Source: UBA4416 sp044357775
GTDB taxonomy: Bacteria > Bacteroidota > Bacteroidia > B-17B0 > Aurantibacillaceae
Reading direction: 5' to 3'
Assembly: GCA_044357775.1 (NCBI GenBank)
Contig: JBIKOX010000034.1
Location: forward strand, 1-18,881
Length of the DNA stretch: 18,881 nt
The notes under the pieces are model-generated. The model did not search any database. It was given only the letters and a program-made list of their open reading frames with translations, and was not told the DNA's origin. The position numbers were made by a program, and so were the translations under genes. Position 1 is the stretch's first letter, and each line of letters begins with the position of its first letter. This document shows, in pieces, positions 6,956-13,937 of this stretch.

Positions 6956-8270
6956 TTTGTAAAACAACTTCTTTTTCATTACTACTCTTTATTCCAGCTG
7001 TTAGAAGTGGATCTCCATCCATAATAGCTTGCATATCTATTAATTCATCACCCGCTTGATAAACTAAATACATCATGCCATCAAATAACATCTCATCGTT
7101 AGTTCCTGTATTAGAATATACTGTAATTGGCGGTGAATTTGGATTATTAAGATTAGTGGCCGTATTATCATAATAATGCTTTGAATATAATCTATATCCA
7201 TTAGGTATTTTTACTAATTTACGAAATGTATAATAATCTTGCCATTCAAAATCCCACTTATTTACTTTTACTAATTTAATAGTATCAATATTTGGTTTTA
7301 CTGCGTAGTAAATTATACTCTTGCATAGTAAATGAGAATGCGGCATCACAGCAAATGCCGATAATGAAATTGGCAAAGTACCTGAAGTTGGATAATATGC
7401 TGAAAAGGGCGTGATTGCATTTGGCGGTATAGACATTGACCAATTTTGAAGTGGCGTTGAAGTGTATATTTTACGTACACCAGTTGTTCCTAATGGATAA
7501 AAATAAATGCGAATTTTAGTACTATCAACCTCGCCAGCAGAACCTGCAGGATAATGGAGTTGAATTATAACATTAGATCCAGCTTTTAGCGTAATACCTG
7601 CTTTTAAAGGTGCTTGACTTGGAAATAAAACTGCTGCAGAACCAGGAGCATAGGTTCCTAAACCAACATTACCAACTATACTAAAACAATTTCCTGTTAA
7701 ATCGCCCGCATATGTACCTGTAGAATCGATAGAAACAACGTCGTGGTGAACAATTGGTTTGTTTCCAGGAACAATTTCAAATGCTCTTATAATTCTATCT
7801 TGAGTTAAACCAGAAGGTAACGAAAAACAGTAATATTTATCAGCTGCACTGGCAGTACTTGTAAATTGACCAATACTTAATGTTAAATCTGCATTGCCTG
7901 CTAATTCATAACCATTTGAATAAACAGGTGCTGCAGGAGCTAGGGTTGTATCTCCTTTTAAAGTTCCGCCAACAATCCAATTTAAAATTTGTTGTTTTTC
8001 GGAAGCTGTAATGATACGTTCGTGCTGAAACCTAGTATAAGTAGTATCCGCACTCCAGGGTGGCATAATATTATTGGTTAAATTGTAATTAATCAGTGTA
8101 GAATAAGCGGCCGTTTGCGCGTAATTCATAAACGGACTCATAGATGCGCCTGTATGATGACAACTTGTGCAACGTGCATAAAAAATTCCTGCAACATCCT
8201 TATAATCTGGTTGCGCTTTTATTGAATTAATTATTAAACCACATAATATTATAAGTACTAGTTTTTTCAT
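6939..8270 (-). CDS. Secreted cytochrome c / PHM-like copper protein, 3' end frameshifted
   Basis: The open frame gives 443 residues. A signal peptide (1-19, ending SIKA) is followed by a c-type haem domain with CTSCH (Cys34, Cys37, His38) and a likely axial Met69 in IMPPW. The remainder resembles the two-domain fold of copper type II monooxygenases (peptidylglycine hydroxylating/dopamine beta-monooxygenase). The ligand pattern is complete: His175-His176 (IVHHDVV) and His239 (IQLHYP) for one copper, and His311, His313 (MPHSHLL) and Met394 (TNDEM) for the other. The frame is correct up to Gln438, then shifts and stops after five foreign residues. The T9SS sorting domain continues in the neighbouring frame. 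As read, the protein would be exported to the periplasm but not passed on by T9SS. The substrate is unknown. A one-base sequencing error is the main alternative to a real mutation. Confidence 0.85.
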   Translation of the reverse strand: MKKLVLIILCGLIINSIKAQPDYKDVAGIFYARCTSCHHTGASMSPFMNYAQTAAYSTLINYNLTNNIMPPWSADTTYTRFQHERIITASEKQQILNWIVGGTLKGDTTLAPAAPVYSNGYELAGNADLTLSIGQFTSTASAADKYYCFSLPSGLTQDRIIRAFEIVPGNKPIVHHDVVSIDSTGTYAGDLTGNCFSIVGNVGLGTYAPGSAAVLFPSQAPLKAGITLKAGSNVIIQLHYPAGSAGEVDSTKIRIYFYPLGTTGVRKIYTSTPLQNWSMSIPPNAITPFSAYYPTSGTLPISLSAFAVMPHSHLLCKSIIYYAVKPNIDTIKLVKVNKWDFEWQDYYTFRKLVKIPNGYRLYSKHYYDNTATNLNNPNSPPITVYSNTGTNDEMLFDGMMYLVYQAGDELIDMQAIMDGDPLLTAGIKSSNEKEVVLQIHLTI

Positions 8271-8310
8271 ACGCTAAATTTTTAGTTTCAATAAAATTAC
8301 ACAAATTAGT

Positions 8311-9543
8311 TTATTTTTTCTTTTTCTTTTTTCCCTTGTAAAACTTATCCTCTTTATCTGCATCCATTATCAATTTTTTCCAATTATCATTTACATCTTC
8401 GGTTAAAGCTAGTGTCTCTGAATAATCAACTTTGTTAACAGATAATACAGTTACCTTTTTTTCCATAAAGGTTTCTATTTCATCCAAAATAAATTTTTCC
8501 TCAGGACTACAAAACGACACAGCTACACCTTTATTATTTCCTCGTCCTGTTCGCCCTACTCTATGTACATAATTTTCGGCAACATCCGGCAAATCATAAT
8601 TGATAACATAATCAACATTAGCAATATCAACTCCTCGCGCACTAATATCAGTTGCAATTAATAATTTAAAATCCCCGTTCTTGTAGCCTGTCATTACTTC
8701 CATTCTGCTATCCTGATCTTTACCACCATGCATTGTTTGGCTTTTAATCCCTACTCTATTCATGGCTTCAAATACACGTTCTGCTCGAACTTTAGTTCTA
8801 ACAAATACTAAAATTCGACTTTCCGGATTTTCATTTACTATTCTTTCTAAAAAAAATCGTTTATCATCCATACTCACAAACATAACGGAGTGCGTTACAT
8901 TTTTTGAAACAGGATCTTTTGGCGAAATTTGGATACGGATGGCATTACGCACAATTGAATACGCCAGTTTTTTAATTTTATCGTTAATAGTTGCCGAAAA
9001 AAACAAGGTTTGTCGGTGGCGCGGTAAATATTTAATTAAGTCTTCAATATCTTTATAAAAGCCTAAGTCCAGCATTAAATCTGCTTCATCCAAAACCAAA
9101 ACTTTAATATCTCTTAATTTTAAATAGCCTTGATTTACTAAATCAAAAACTCTACCCGGTGTGGCAATAACAATATCAACTCCTTGGTGTAATTTTTCAA
9201 TTTGAGGATCCTGATCAACACCACCATAAATGCCAAGGGTTTTAACATCAGTATATTTACCTAACTTTTCAAACACCTCAGTAATTTGAATTGCTAACTC
9301 ATGCGTAGGCACCATCACAATGGCTTTTACACCCTCACCAGTTCCTGATTTAGATAATAAATGCAAAATAGGAATAGCAAAAGCAGCCGTTTTACCTGTA
9401 CCGGTTTGTGCAATTGCCAAAACATCTTCACCATTTAAAATATTTGGAATAGCTTTAAACTGAATATCAGTTGGACGTTTAAATCCTAACTCTTGTAAAC
9501 TTTGTTTAATTTCGGGTAATATATGGTATTCTTCGAATTTCAT
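8311..9543 (-). CDS. DEAD-box ATP-dependent RNA helicase
   Basis: A 410-residue DEAD-box helicase with all motifs present. The Q motif region is GFKRPTDIQ, motif I is AQTGTGKT (45-52), and these are followed by PTHELA, TPGR, DEAD (152-155), SAT (183-185), ARGVDI and HRVGRTGR (327-334). It ends in a lysine-rich tail (KGKKKKKK) likely to hold RNA. It belongs with the RhlE/CshA-like helicases that remodel RNA in ribosome assembly and decay, but the exact subgroup cannot be told. The frame opens upstream at a GTG (9582), adding 13 hydrophobic residues not typical of the family, so the ATG at 9543 is chosen. The secreted haem/copper gene begins 40 bp after its stop on the same strand. Confidence 0.94.
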   Translation of the reverse strand: MKFEEYHILPEIKQSLQELGFKRPTDIQFKAIPNILNGEDVLAIAQTGTGKTAAFAIPILHLLSKSGTGEGVKAIVMVPTHELAIQITEVFEKLGKYTDVKTLGIYGGVDQDPQIEKLHQGVDIVIATPGRVFDLVNQGYLKLRDIKVLVLDEADLMLDLGFYKDIEDLIKYLPRHRQTLFFSATINDKIKKLAYSIVRNAIRIQISPKDPVSKNVTHSVMFVSMDDKRFFLERIVNENPESRILVFVRTKVRAERVFEAMNRVGIKSQTMHGGKDQDSRMEVMTGYKNGDFKLLIATDISARGVDIANVDYVINYDLPDVAENYVHRVGRTGRGNNKGVAVSFCSPEEKFILDEIETFMEKKVTVLSVNKVDYSETLALTEDVNDNWKKLIMDADKEDKFYKGKKKKKK

Positions 9544-9599
9544 TTGCAATAATAAGAACGTAAAGGTAACAGAATTATACACTCTATGAATCGATTTCT

Positions 9600-9863
9600 C
9601 TATACAATCCTATCTAAATAAAACAATAATAAATCATAGTGTGTTTGATAGTCTCGCGCATAAACCGACGTTTGATAATCTTTTGGGCTAGCATATGTTA
9701 AATGTTCGAAATTAGTTAGCAAATGATTAAAATTATCCGAACCCATATTTTTCAAAAATACCTCTTTATTGCCTTCCAATAATTTATAAATATCTAAGGC
9801 AGATTTATGAATAGACTTGTTTTTGTAATTTTTTATTTCGAGTATAACATCATTAATAAGCAT
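9600..9863 (-). CDS. Small protein of unknown function
   Basis: An 87-residue protein (starts MLINDVILEIKNYKN) that I do not recognise. It is probably real: it has an ATG start and normal composition, fills the gap before the helicase, and ends 56 bp upstream of the helicase ATG on the same strand, so the two could be cotranscribed. It looks soluble and mostly helical, rich in Asn, Asp, Tyr and Leu, without signal peptide, membrane segment or cysteines. A plus-strand frame of 63 codons that overlaps its 5' end and runs into the GC-rich patch is taken to be spurious. Confidence 0.6.
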   Translation of the reverse strand: MLINDVILEIKNYKNKSIHKSALDIYKLLEGNKEVFLKNMGSDNFNHLLTNFEHLTYASPKDYQTSVYARDYQTHYDLLLFYLDRIV

Positions 9864-9926
9864 AAGGCAAACTTAAAAACAAATACCGTAATAATTTCAA
9901 CTATTAAAATAATAGTAAACATTATT

Positions 9927-9998
9927 GGTTCGTCCACATTTTTGGGCGTTTCCACTAGTTGGCGGACGGGCTTGCTTCAATCTTTTTGTAAGAGATAG
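9927..9998. repeat. GC-rich intergenic patch, probable dispersed repeat
   Basis: Within an AT-rich gap of 210 bp there is a GC-rich block: GGTTCGTCC, then GGGCGTTTCCACTAG, then TTGGCGGACGGGCTTGC and CAATCTTTTTG. Blocks of the form GGGCGTTYCC...GGCGG.CGGGCTTGC recur in Bacteroidota genomes, from memory only. A 5-bp inverted repeat CGTCC/GGACG (9931-9935, 9964-9968) brackets it. It codes for nothing recognisable. The start of the window resembles its core. Confidence 0.5.
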
Positions 9999-10029
9999 AC
10001 AAAAAGTATTTTCACTACAATACTTAATG

Positions 10030-10056
10030 TTGTTCTTTAATAAATTCGTAACTTTA
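10030..10056 (+). promoter_or_regulatory. Possible ridA promoter
   Basis: TTG at 10030-10032 and TAACTTTA at 10049-10056 approximate the Bacteroidota -33 and -7 elements (TAnnTTTG with one mismatch), with a short 16-bp spacer. A start near 10063 would leave a leader of about 10 nt before the ATG at 10074. The match is imperfect and confidence is low. Confidence 0.3.
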
Positions 10057-10073
10057 AATCTAAAAAAACATTT

Positions 10074-10460
10074 ATGAAAACAATCATCACCTCACAAAAT
10101 GCCCCTGCACCAATTGGTCCATATAGCCATGCAAACTTAGTGCCTGCCAACGGTAATATGTTATTTGTATCGGGGCAAGTTGCTAAAGATGCTAAAACTG
10201 GCGAGTTAATATTAAGTGATATTAAAAGCGAAACCAAAAAAGTAATGGAAAACGTTACAGCTATTTTAGCTGATGCTGGGATGGATTTAACACATGTAGT
10301 TAAAACCACTATTTTTATGAAGGACATGAACGAGTTTGGTGCCATGAACGAAGTGTACGGTTCATTTTTTACAGGTAACTATCCTGCTCGCGAAACAGTT
10401 CAAGTAGCAAGATTACCACTGGATGTGAATGTGGAGATTTCTGTTATTGCAATAAAGTAA
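10074..10460 (+). CDS. ridA: RidA family 2-iminobutanoate/2-iminopropanoate deaminase
   Basis: A 128-residue RidA (YjgF/YER057c/UK114) protein of normal length. RidA trimers hydrolyse reactive enamines and imines formed by PLP enzymes such as threonine dehydratase, protecting branched-chain amino acid and other PLP-dependent metabolism. The active-site residues are all visible: Tyr17 in GPYSHA, Arg106 in YPARETVQV and Glu121 in VEISVIA, plus the VSGQV strand. It is a single gene, closed by the strong terminator at 10581-10617, so the following E1 gene is not in its operon. Confidence 0.96.
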   Translation: MKTIITSQNAPAPIGPYSHANLVPANGNMLFVSGQVAKDAKTGELILSDIKSETKKVMENVTAILADAGMDLTHVVKTTIFMKDMNEFGAMNEVYGSFFTGNYPARETVQVARLPLDVNVEISVIAIK

Positions 10461-10580
10461 ACGTTATTGTAAACACAATTAAATTTTAATAATAGAGTTG
10501 GATAAAGAAAAATCTACATGTTAATTTTTCGCTTACAGAATAAAAAATATTTGGAAATTTACATGAACTAATAGGAGCAT

Positions 10581-10617
10581 AAAAAAAACCTCTCTAAAAA
10601 ATTGAGAGGTTTTTTTT
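10581..10617. terminator. Strong bidirectional terminator
   Basis: A perfect 14-bp stem, AAAAAAAACCTCTC (10581-10594) against GAGAGGTTTTTTTT (10604-10617), closes a 9-base loop. Both arms begin or end in eight A/T, so it can stop transcripts from either side. It ends ridA, 120 bp downstream of its stop codon. The 120 bp before it hold nothing recognisable. Confidence 0.92.
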
Positions 10618-10687
10618 AATTTAAATAGTCAAAACCATTTAACTGTTTTCTTTTTTAATTTATTAAAGAAATTGCTACAATAATATA

Positions 10688-10699
10688 GTTGAATTCAAC
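10688..10699. promoter_or_regulatory. 12-bp perfect palindrome upstream of the E1 promoter (possible operator)
   Basis: GTTGAATTCAAC is a perfect 12-bp palindrome, 36 bp before the putative -33 of the E1 gene. It sits inside a wider imperfect inverted repeat (AATAATATAGTT on the left, AAACTATTTATTAT on the right, to about 10714). This is the form of a dimeric regulator's site, but no regulator gene is nearby and the role is inferred. Confidence 0.35.
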
Positions 10700-10735
10700 G
10701 CAAACTATTTATTATAAAAATAACTCGTAATTTGT

Positions 10736-10765
10736 TTTGTAATTCCTGCCAAAAAATTATATTTG
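10736..10765 (+). promoter_or_regulatory. Promoter of the fused E1 dehydrogenase gene
   Basis: TTTG at 10736-10739 and TATATTTG at 10758-10765 fit the Bacteroidota -33 (TTTG) and -7 (TAnnTTTG) elements with an 18-bp spacer. A start ~7 bases downstream gives a leader of about 10 nt before the ATG at 10783. It lies after the upstream terminator, so the gene has its own promoter. Confidence 0.6.
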
Positions 10766-10782
10766 TAAGATAAGGAATTGTT

Positions 10783-13200
10783 ATGCAAAAGGAAGTTTTA
10801 TCAAGCGCTCAAGGATTAAAATTTGAGGATTTTAAAAAAATTGTTTTAGATGATTTTCGAATTATTAACGAAAGTCGACAAACAAGTTTACTGGGTCGCA
10901 AAGAAGTATTAACCGGAAAAGCCAAATTTGGCATTTTTGGTGACGGAAAAGAATTAGCCCAAATTGCCATGGCTAAGGTTTTTCAAAATGGCGATTTTAG
11001 AAGTGGTTACTATAGAGATCAAACTTTTATGATGTCAATTGGTCAACTAACGCTCCAACAATATTTTGCTGGTTTGTATGGCCATACAGATTTAGAAAAA
11101 GAACCTATGAGTGGCGGCAGACAAATGGGTGGTCACTTTGGCACACATAGTTTAAATGCAGACGGTACGTTTAAAAATTTAGCTAATCAAAAAAATTCAT
11201 CAGCTGACATCTCTCCAACAGCAGGCCAAATGCCGCGTTTGCTAGGTTTAGCTTATGCCTCACATTTTTATAAAGTTAACGAAAAATTACATCAAGGTAA
11301 ATTTGTAAACTATAGCAACAAAGGAAACGAGGTAGCATTTGGAACCATTGGCGATGCCTCTACTTCGGAAGGATTATTTTGGGAATCTATCAACGCAGCC
11401 GGTGTATTGCAGGTACCAATGCTAATAAGCGTTTGGGATGATGGTCACGGTATATCTGTTCCAAAAAAATACCAAACCACAAAAGAAAGTATTTCTGAAA
11501 TTTTAAAAGGCTTTCAAAGAGAAAATGGAAGCAATGGCTACGAAATATTTAAAACAAAAGGTTGGGATTACGCGCATTTATGCGAAACATACGAAAAAGC
11601 AGCAAAAGTTTGTCGCGAGCAACATGTGCCGGTATTGGTGCATGTAGAAGAAGTTACTCAACCCCAAGGTCATAGTACATCTGGTTCTCACGAGCGTTAT
11701 AAATCAAAGGAACGTTTGCAATTTGAAATAGAATTTGATTGTATTAAAAAAATGCGCGAATTTATCATTCAAAATGCATTGGCTGATGATGCAGCTTTAA
11801 ATACCATTGAGGAGGACGCAAAAAATGCAGTGAGAGATGCTAAAAATGCAGCCTGGAATGATTATTTATCGCCCATTAAATCAGAAATTGCAGAAGTTTC
11901 AAACATATTTGATGAATTATTAAATGGAGTAAATGGAGACCAAATCAGTGCAATAAAAACTGAAATAAACGCTATTAAAGAGCCCTACAGAAGAGACCTG
12001 CATAACGCTGTAAAAAAAGTATTGCGTCTTTCAAAATCTGAAACATCTCTATCACGCTCAAAATTAGCAGACTGGTTGCGTTTAGCAAATATCGAAAATA
12101 CAGACAGATACAGTTCTCATTTAATGTCGCAATCATCACAACAAGTATCCTCTGTTAAAAAGGTAGATGCAATTTATAATGAAGAAAAGCAAGTTGATGG
12201 CAGAGAATTGTTACGAGAAAATTTTGATTATATTTTAAATAAATACCCCGAAACACTTATTTTCGGGGAGGATTCTGGGAAAATTGGTGGCGTAAACCAA
12301 GGCTTAGAAGGTTTACAAGCAAAATATGGCGAACATAGGGTTTTTGATACTGGCATTCGTGAAGCTACCATTATGGGTCAAGCAATTGGTTTAGCAATGC
12401 GCGGTTTAAGACCAATTGCCGAAATACAATACTTAGATTATTTATTGTATGCGCTTCAAATTATGAGTGATGATTTAGCAACCGTGCAATGGAGAACAAA
12501 AGGCATGCAAAAAGCACCTGTTATTATTCGTACTCGCGGTCACAGATTAGAAGGTGTTTGGCATAGTGGATCGCCAATGGGCATGATTATTAGTTCTTGC
12601 AGAGGAATTAATGTTTGTGTTCCAAGAAATATGACCCAAGCTGCCGGATTTTATAATTTATTGTTAGAGGCAGATGAACCTGCTCTGGTAATTGAGCCTT
12701 TAAATGGTTATCGTTTAAAAGAAAATTTACCTTCCAATATTGGAGAATATAAAATTGCATTAGGAATTCCTGAAACATTAATAGTAGGTTCGGATATAAC
12801 CCTCGTAACCTATGGTTCTTCTATTCGTATTGCACAGGAAGCTATTAAGCAATTAGAACAACATTCAATTTCGGTTGAATTAATTGATGTACAAACCTTA
12901 TTACCTTTTGATATACATCACACTATTGTTGAATCTTTAAAGAAAACAAACCGAGTTGTGTTTTTTGATGAAGATGTGCCTGGTGGTGCGAGTGCCTATA
13001 TGATGCAAAAAATTTTAGAAGAACAAGGTGGTTATAAGTATTTAGATTCTTCACCTGTAACCATAGCGTCAAAAGAACATAGGCCTGCTTATGGTTCAGA
13101 TGGAGATTATTTTAGCAAACCAAGTGCTGACGATGTATTTGATGTAATTTACAAAATTATGTCGGAAGTAAACCCAAATAAATACCAACCTATTTTTTAA
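10783..13200 (+). CDS. 2-oxoacid dehydrogenase E1, fused alpha and beta subunits (branched-chain type)
   Basis: An 805-residue thiamine-diphosphate enzyme. Residues ~15-340 correspond to E1-alpha and ~470-800 to E1-beta, joined by an Ala/Glu/Lys-rich linker. The E1 component decarboxylates a 2-oxoacid and passes the acyl group to the lipoyl E2. The fused form is common in Bacteroidota and is usually annotated as 2-oxoisovalerate dehydrogenase. The alpha half has RDQTFMMSIG (79-88), a ThDP-binding stretch from GDASTSEG (190-197) to VWDDGHGIS (217-225), and HSTSGSHERY. The beta half has FGEDSGKIGGV (494-504), FDTGIREATIMGQAIG, IQYLDYL, and a C-terminal transketolase-type domain (TLVTYGSS, DVQTLLPFD, PGGASAYM). 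The canonical GDG and NN of the ThDP motif read GDA and DD. No E2, E3 or lipoate genes are in the window. Substrate specificity is inferred. Confidence 0.9.
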   Translation: MQKEVLSSAQGLKFEDFKKIVLDDFRIINESRQTSLLGRKEVLTGKAKFGIFGDGKELAQIAMAKVFQNGDFRSGYYRDQTFMMSIGQLTLQQYFAGLYGHTDLEKEPMSGGRQMGGHFGTHSLNADGTFKNLANQKNSSADISPTAGQMPRLLGLAYASHFYKVNEKLHQGKFVNYSNKGNEVAFGTIGDASTSEGLFWESINAAGVLQVPMLISVWDDGHGISVPKKYQTTKESISEILKGFQRENGSNGYEIFKTKGWDYAHLCETYEKAAKVCREQHVPVLVHVEEVTQPQGHSTSGSHERYKSKERLQFEIEFDCIKKMREFIIQNALADDAALNTIEEDAKNAVRDAKNAAWNDYLSPIKSEIAEVSNIFDELLNGVNGDQISAIKTEINAIKEPYRRDLHNAVKKVLRLSKSETSLSRSKLADWLRLANIENTDRYSSHLMSQSSQQVSSVKKVDAIYNEEKQVDGRELLRENFDYILNKYPETLIFGEDSGKIGGVNQGLEGLQAKYGEHRVFDTGIREATIMGQAIGLAMRGLRPIAEIQYLDYLLYALQIMSDDLATVQWRTKGMQKAPVIIRTRGHRLEGVWHSGSPMGMIISSCRGINVCVPRNMTQAAGFYNLLLEADEPALVIEPLNGYRLKENLPSNIGEYKIALGIPETLIVGSDITLVTYGSSIRIAQEAIKQLEQHSISVELIDVQTLLPFDIHHTIVESLKKTNRVVFFDEDVPGGASAYMMQKILEEQGGYKYLDSSPVTIASKEHRPAYGSDGDYFSKPSADDVFDVIYKIMSEVNPNKYQPIF

Positions 13201-13224
13201 GTACTTTTTATCAAATACAATTAT

Positions 13225-13232
13225 TACTTTTG
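13225..13232 (+). promoter_or_regulatory. -7 element (TACTTTTG) of the small secreted protein gene
   Basis: TACTTTTG matches TAnnTTTG exactly, and a start ~7 bases later leaves a leader of ~17 nt before the ATG at 13256. No clear -33 is seen at the usual distance, which would lie at the end of the E1 gene. Confidence 0.45.
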
Positions 13233-13255
13233 ATTGATTTTTTATAACAATAAAC

Positions 13256-13867
13256 ATGAAACTAAAACAATATATTTTTTCTTTTTTGTTTCTTACCTTG
13301 ATATTTAATTTATCAGCTCAGGAACCTAAAAAGGATGAAAAAAAAATTCAGGAAGTTGTAACTATTTCGCAAGACCCTGTTTTAATGCCTGCTAACGAAG
13401 ATGGATCAATACCAGTAGATACAAATCCTCCGAAAGGAATGAACGCTTCTGAAATTTTAAAGCGTGCTATAAATTTCATAAAAAGGGAATCGACAAAGTA
13501 CACAAAAGGTAGCGGCGTTACAACAGCAAGTAAAGCAGAATGCATAGCAACCTTTAACTATAAACCAAAAGAATTAAATCCGGAAGCAGACCTACAAGGC
13601 ACTATTACAATGCACATAAGTATTGACGCTAAAGAAGGGAAATACAGATATACTATTTCAAAAATTAACCATAATGCTATAAAAACAGAGCTTTCGGGTG
13701 GAGATATTTTTAGCGAAGTACCTAAATGTGGGAGCATGAATTTACCGACAGCAATGTGGAAGCGTATTAAAAGTGAAGCTCTGAAGCAAAGCTCAATTGT
13801 TGTTAATGATATAAAAGAAGCAATGGCCATATCAAGCACAACTCCTGTTAATTCAGACGAATGGTAG
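13256..13867 (+). CDS. Small exported protein resembling DUF4468 (TBP-like fold)
   Basis: A 203-residue protein with a clear signal peptide (1-21, ending LSAQ). A charged, proline-bearing linker is followed by one domain (~60-190). The domain order resembles the DUF4468 family of Bacteroidota exported proteins: a helix beginning ASEILKRAINFIKRE, the strands CIATFNYKP, GTITMHISIDAKEGKYRYTI, then an H-bearing loop and a C-terminal helix MWKRIKSEALKQ. The similarity is by eye. No lipobox or membrane segment is seen after the signal. It is a single gene, ended by a strong hairpin. Function unknown. Confidence 0.75.
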   Translation: MKLKQYIFSFLFLTLIFNLSAQEPKKDEKKIQEVVTISQDPVLMPANEDGSIPVDTNPPKGMNASEILKRAINFIKRESTKYTKGSGVTTASKAECIATFNYKPKELNPEADLQGTITMHISIDAKEGKYRYTISKINHNAIKTELSGGDIFSEVPKCGSMNLPTAMWKRIKSEALKQSSIVVNDIKEAMAISSTTPVNSDEW

Positions 13868-13893
13868 CTGTTCCCTAAATATCTAAATAATAT

Positions 13894-13919
13894 AAGTCCC
13901 GTTTTCGGGACTTTTTTTT
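13894..13919 (+). terminator. Rho-independent terminator
   Basis: An 8-bp stem AAGTCCCG (13894-13901) / CGGGACTT (13906-13913) closes a TTTT loop and is followed by a run of T. It ends the small exported protein gene 27 bp after its stop codon and 19 bp before the next ATG. The next gene therefore either relies on read-through or has a promoter I cannot see. Confidence 0.92.
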
Positions 13920-13937
13920 GAACCAATTAATTATACA

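Noticed and set aside
6950..6965. Programmed -1 frameshifting to make the full T9SS protein
   Set aside because: A -1 slip would restore the frame, but there is no X XXY YYZ heptamer and no evident downstream stimulatory hairpin.
9807..9998. A 63-codon plus-strand frame
   Set aside because: It overlaps the small minus-strand gene and runs through the GC-rich repeat patch; it looks like chance.
10037..10345. A 102-codon minus-strand frame opposite ridA
   Set aside because: Antisense shadow of a clearly conserved gene.
13348..13926. Minus-strand frames of 65 and 122 codons opposite the small exported protein
   Set aside because: They lie antisense to a gene with signal peptide, promoter element and terminator in the plus direction; one crosses the terminator hairpin.
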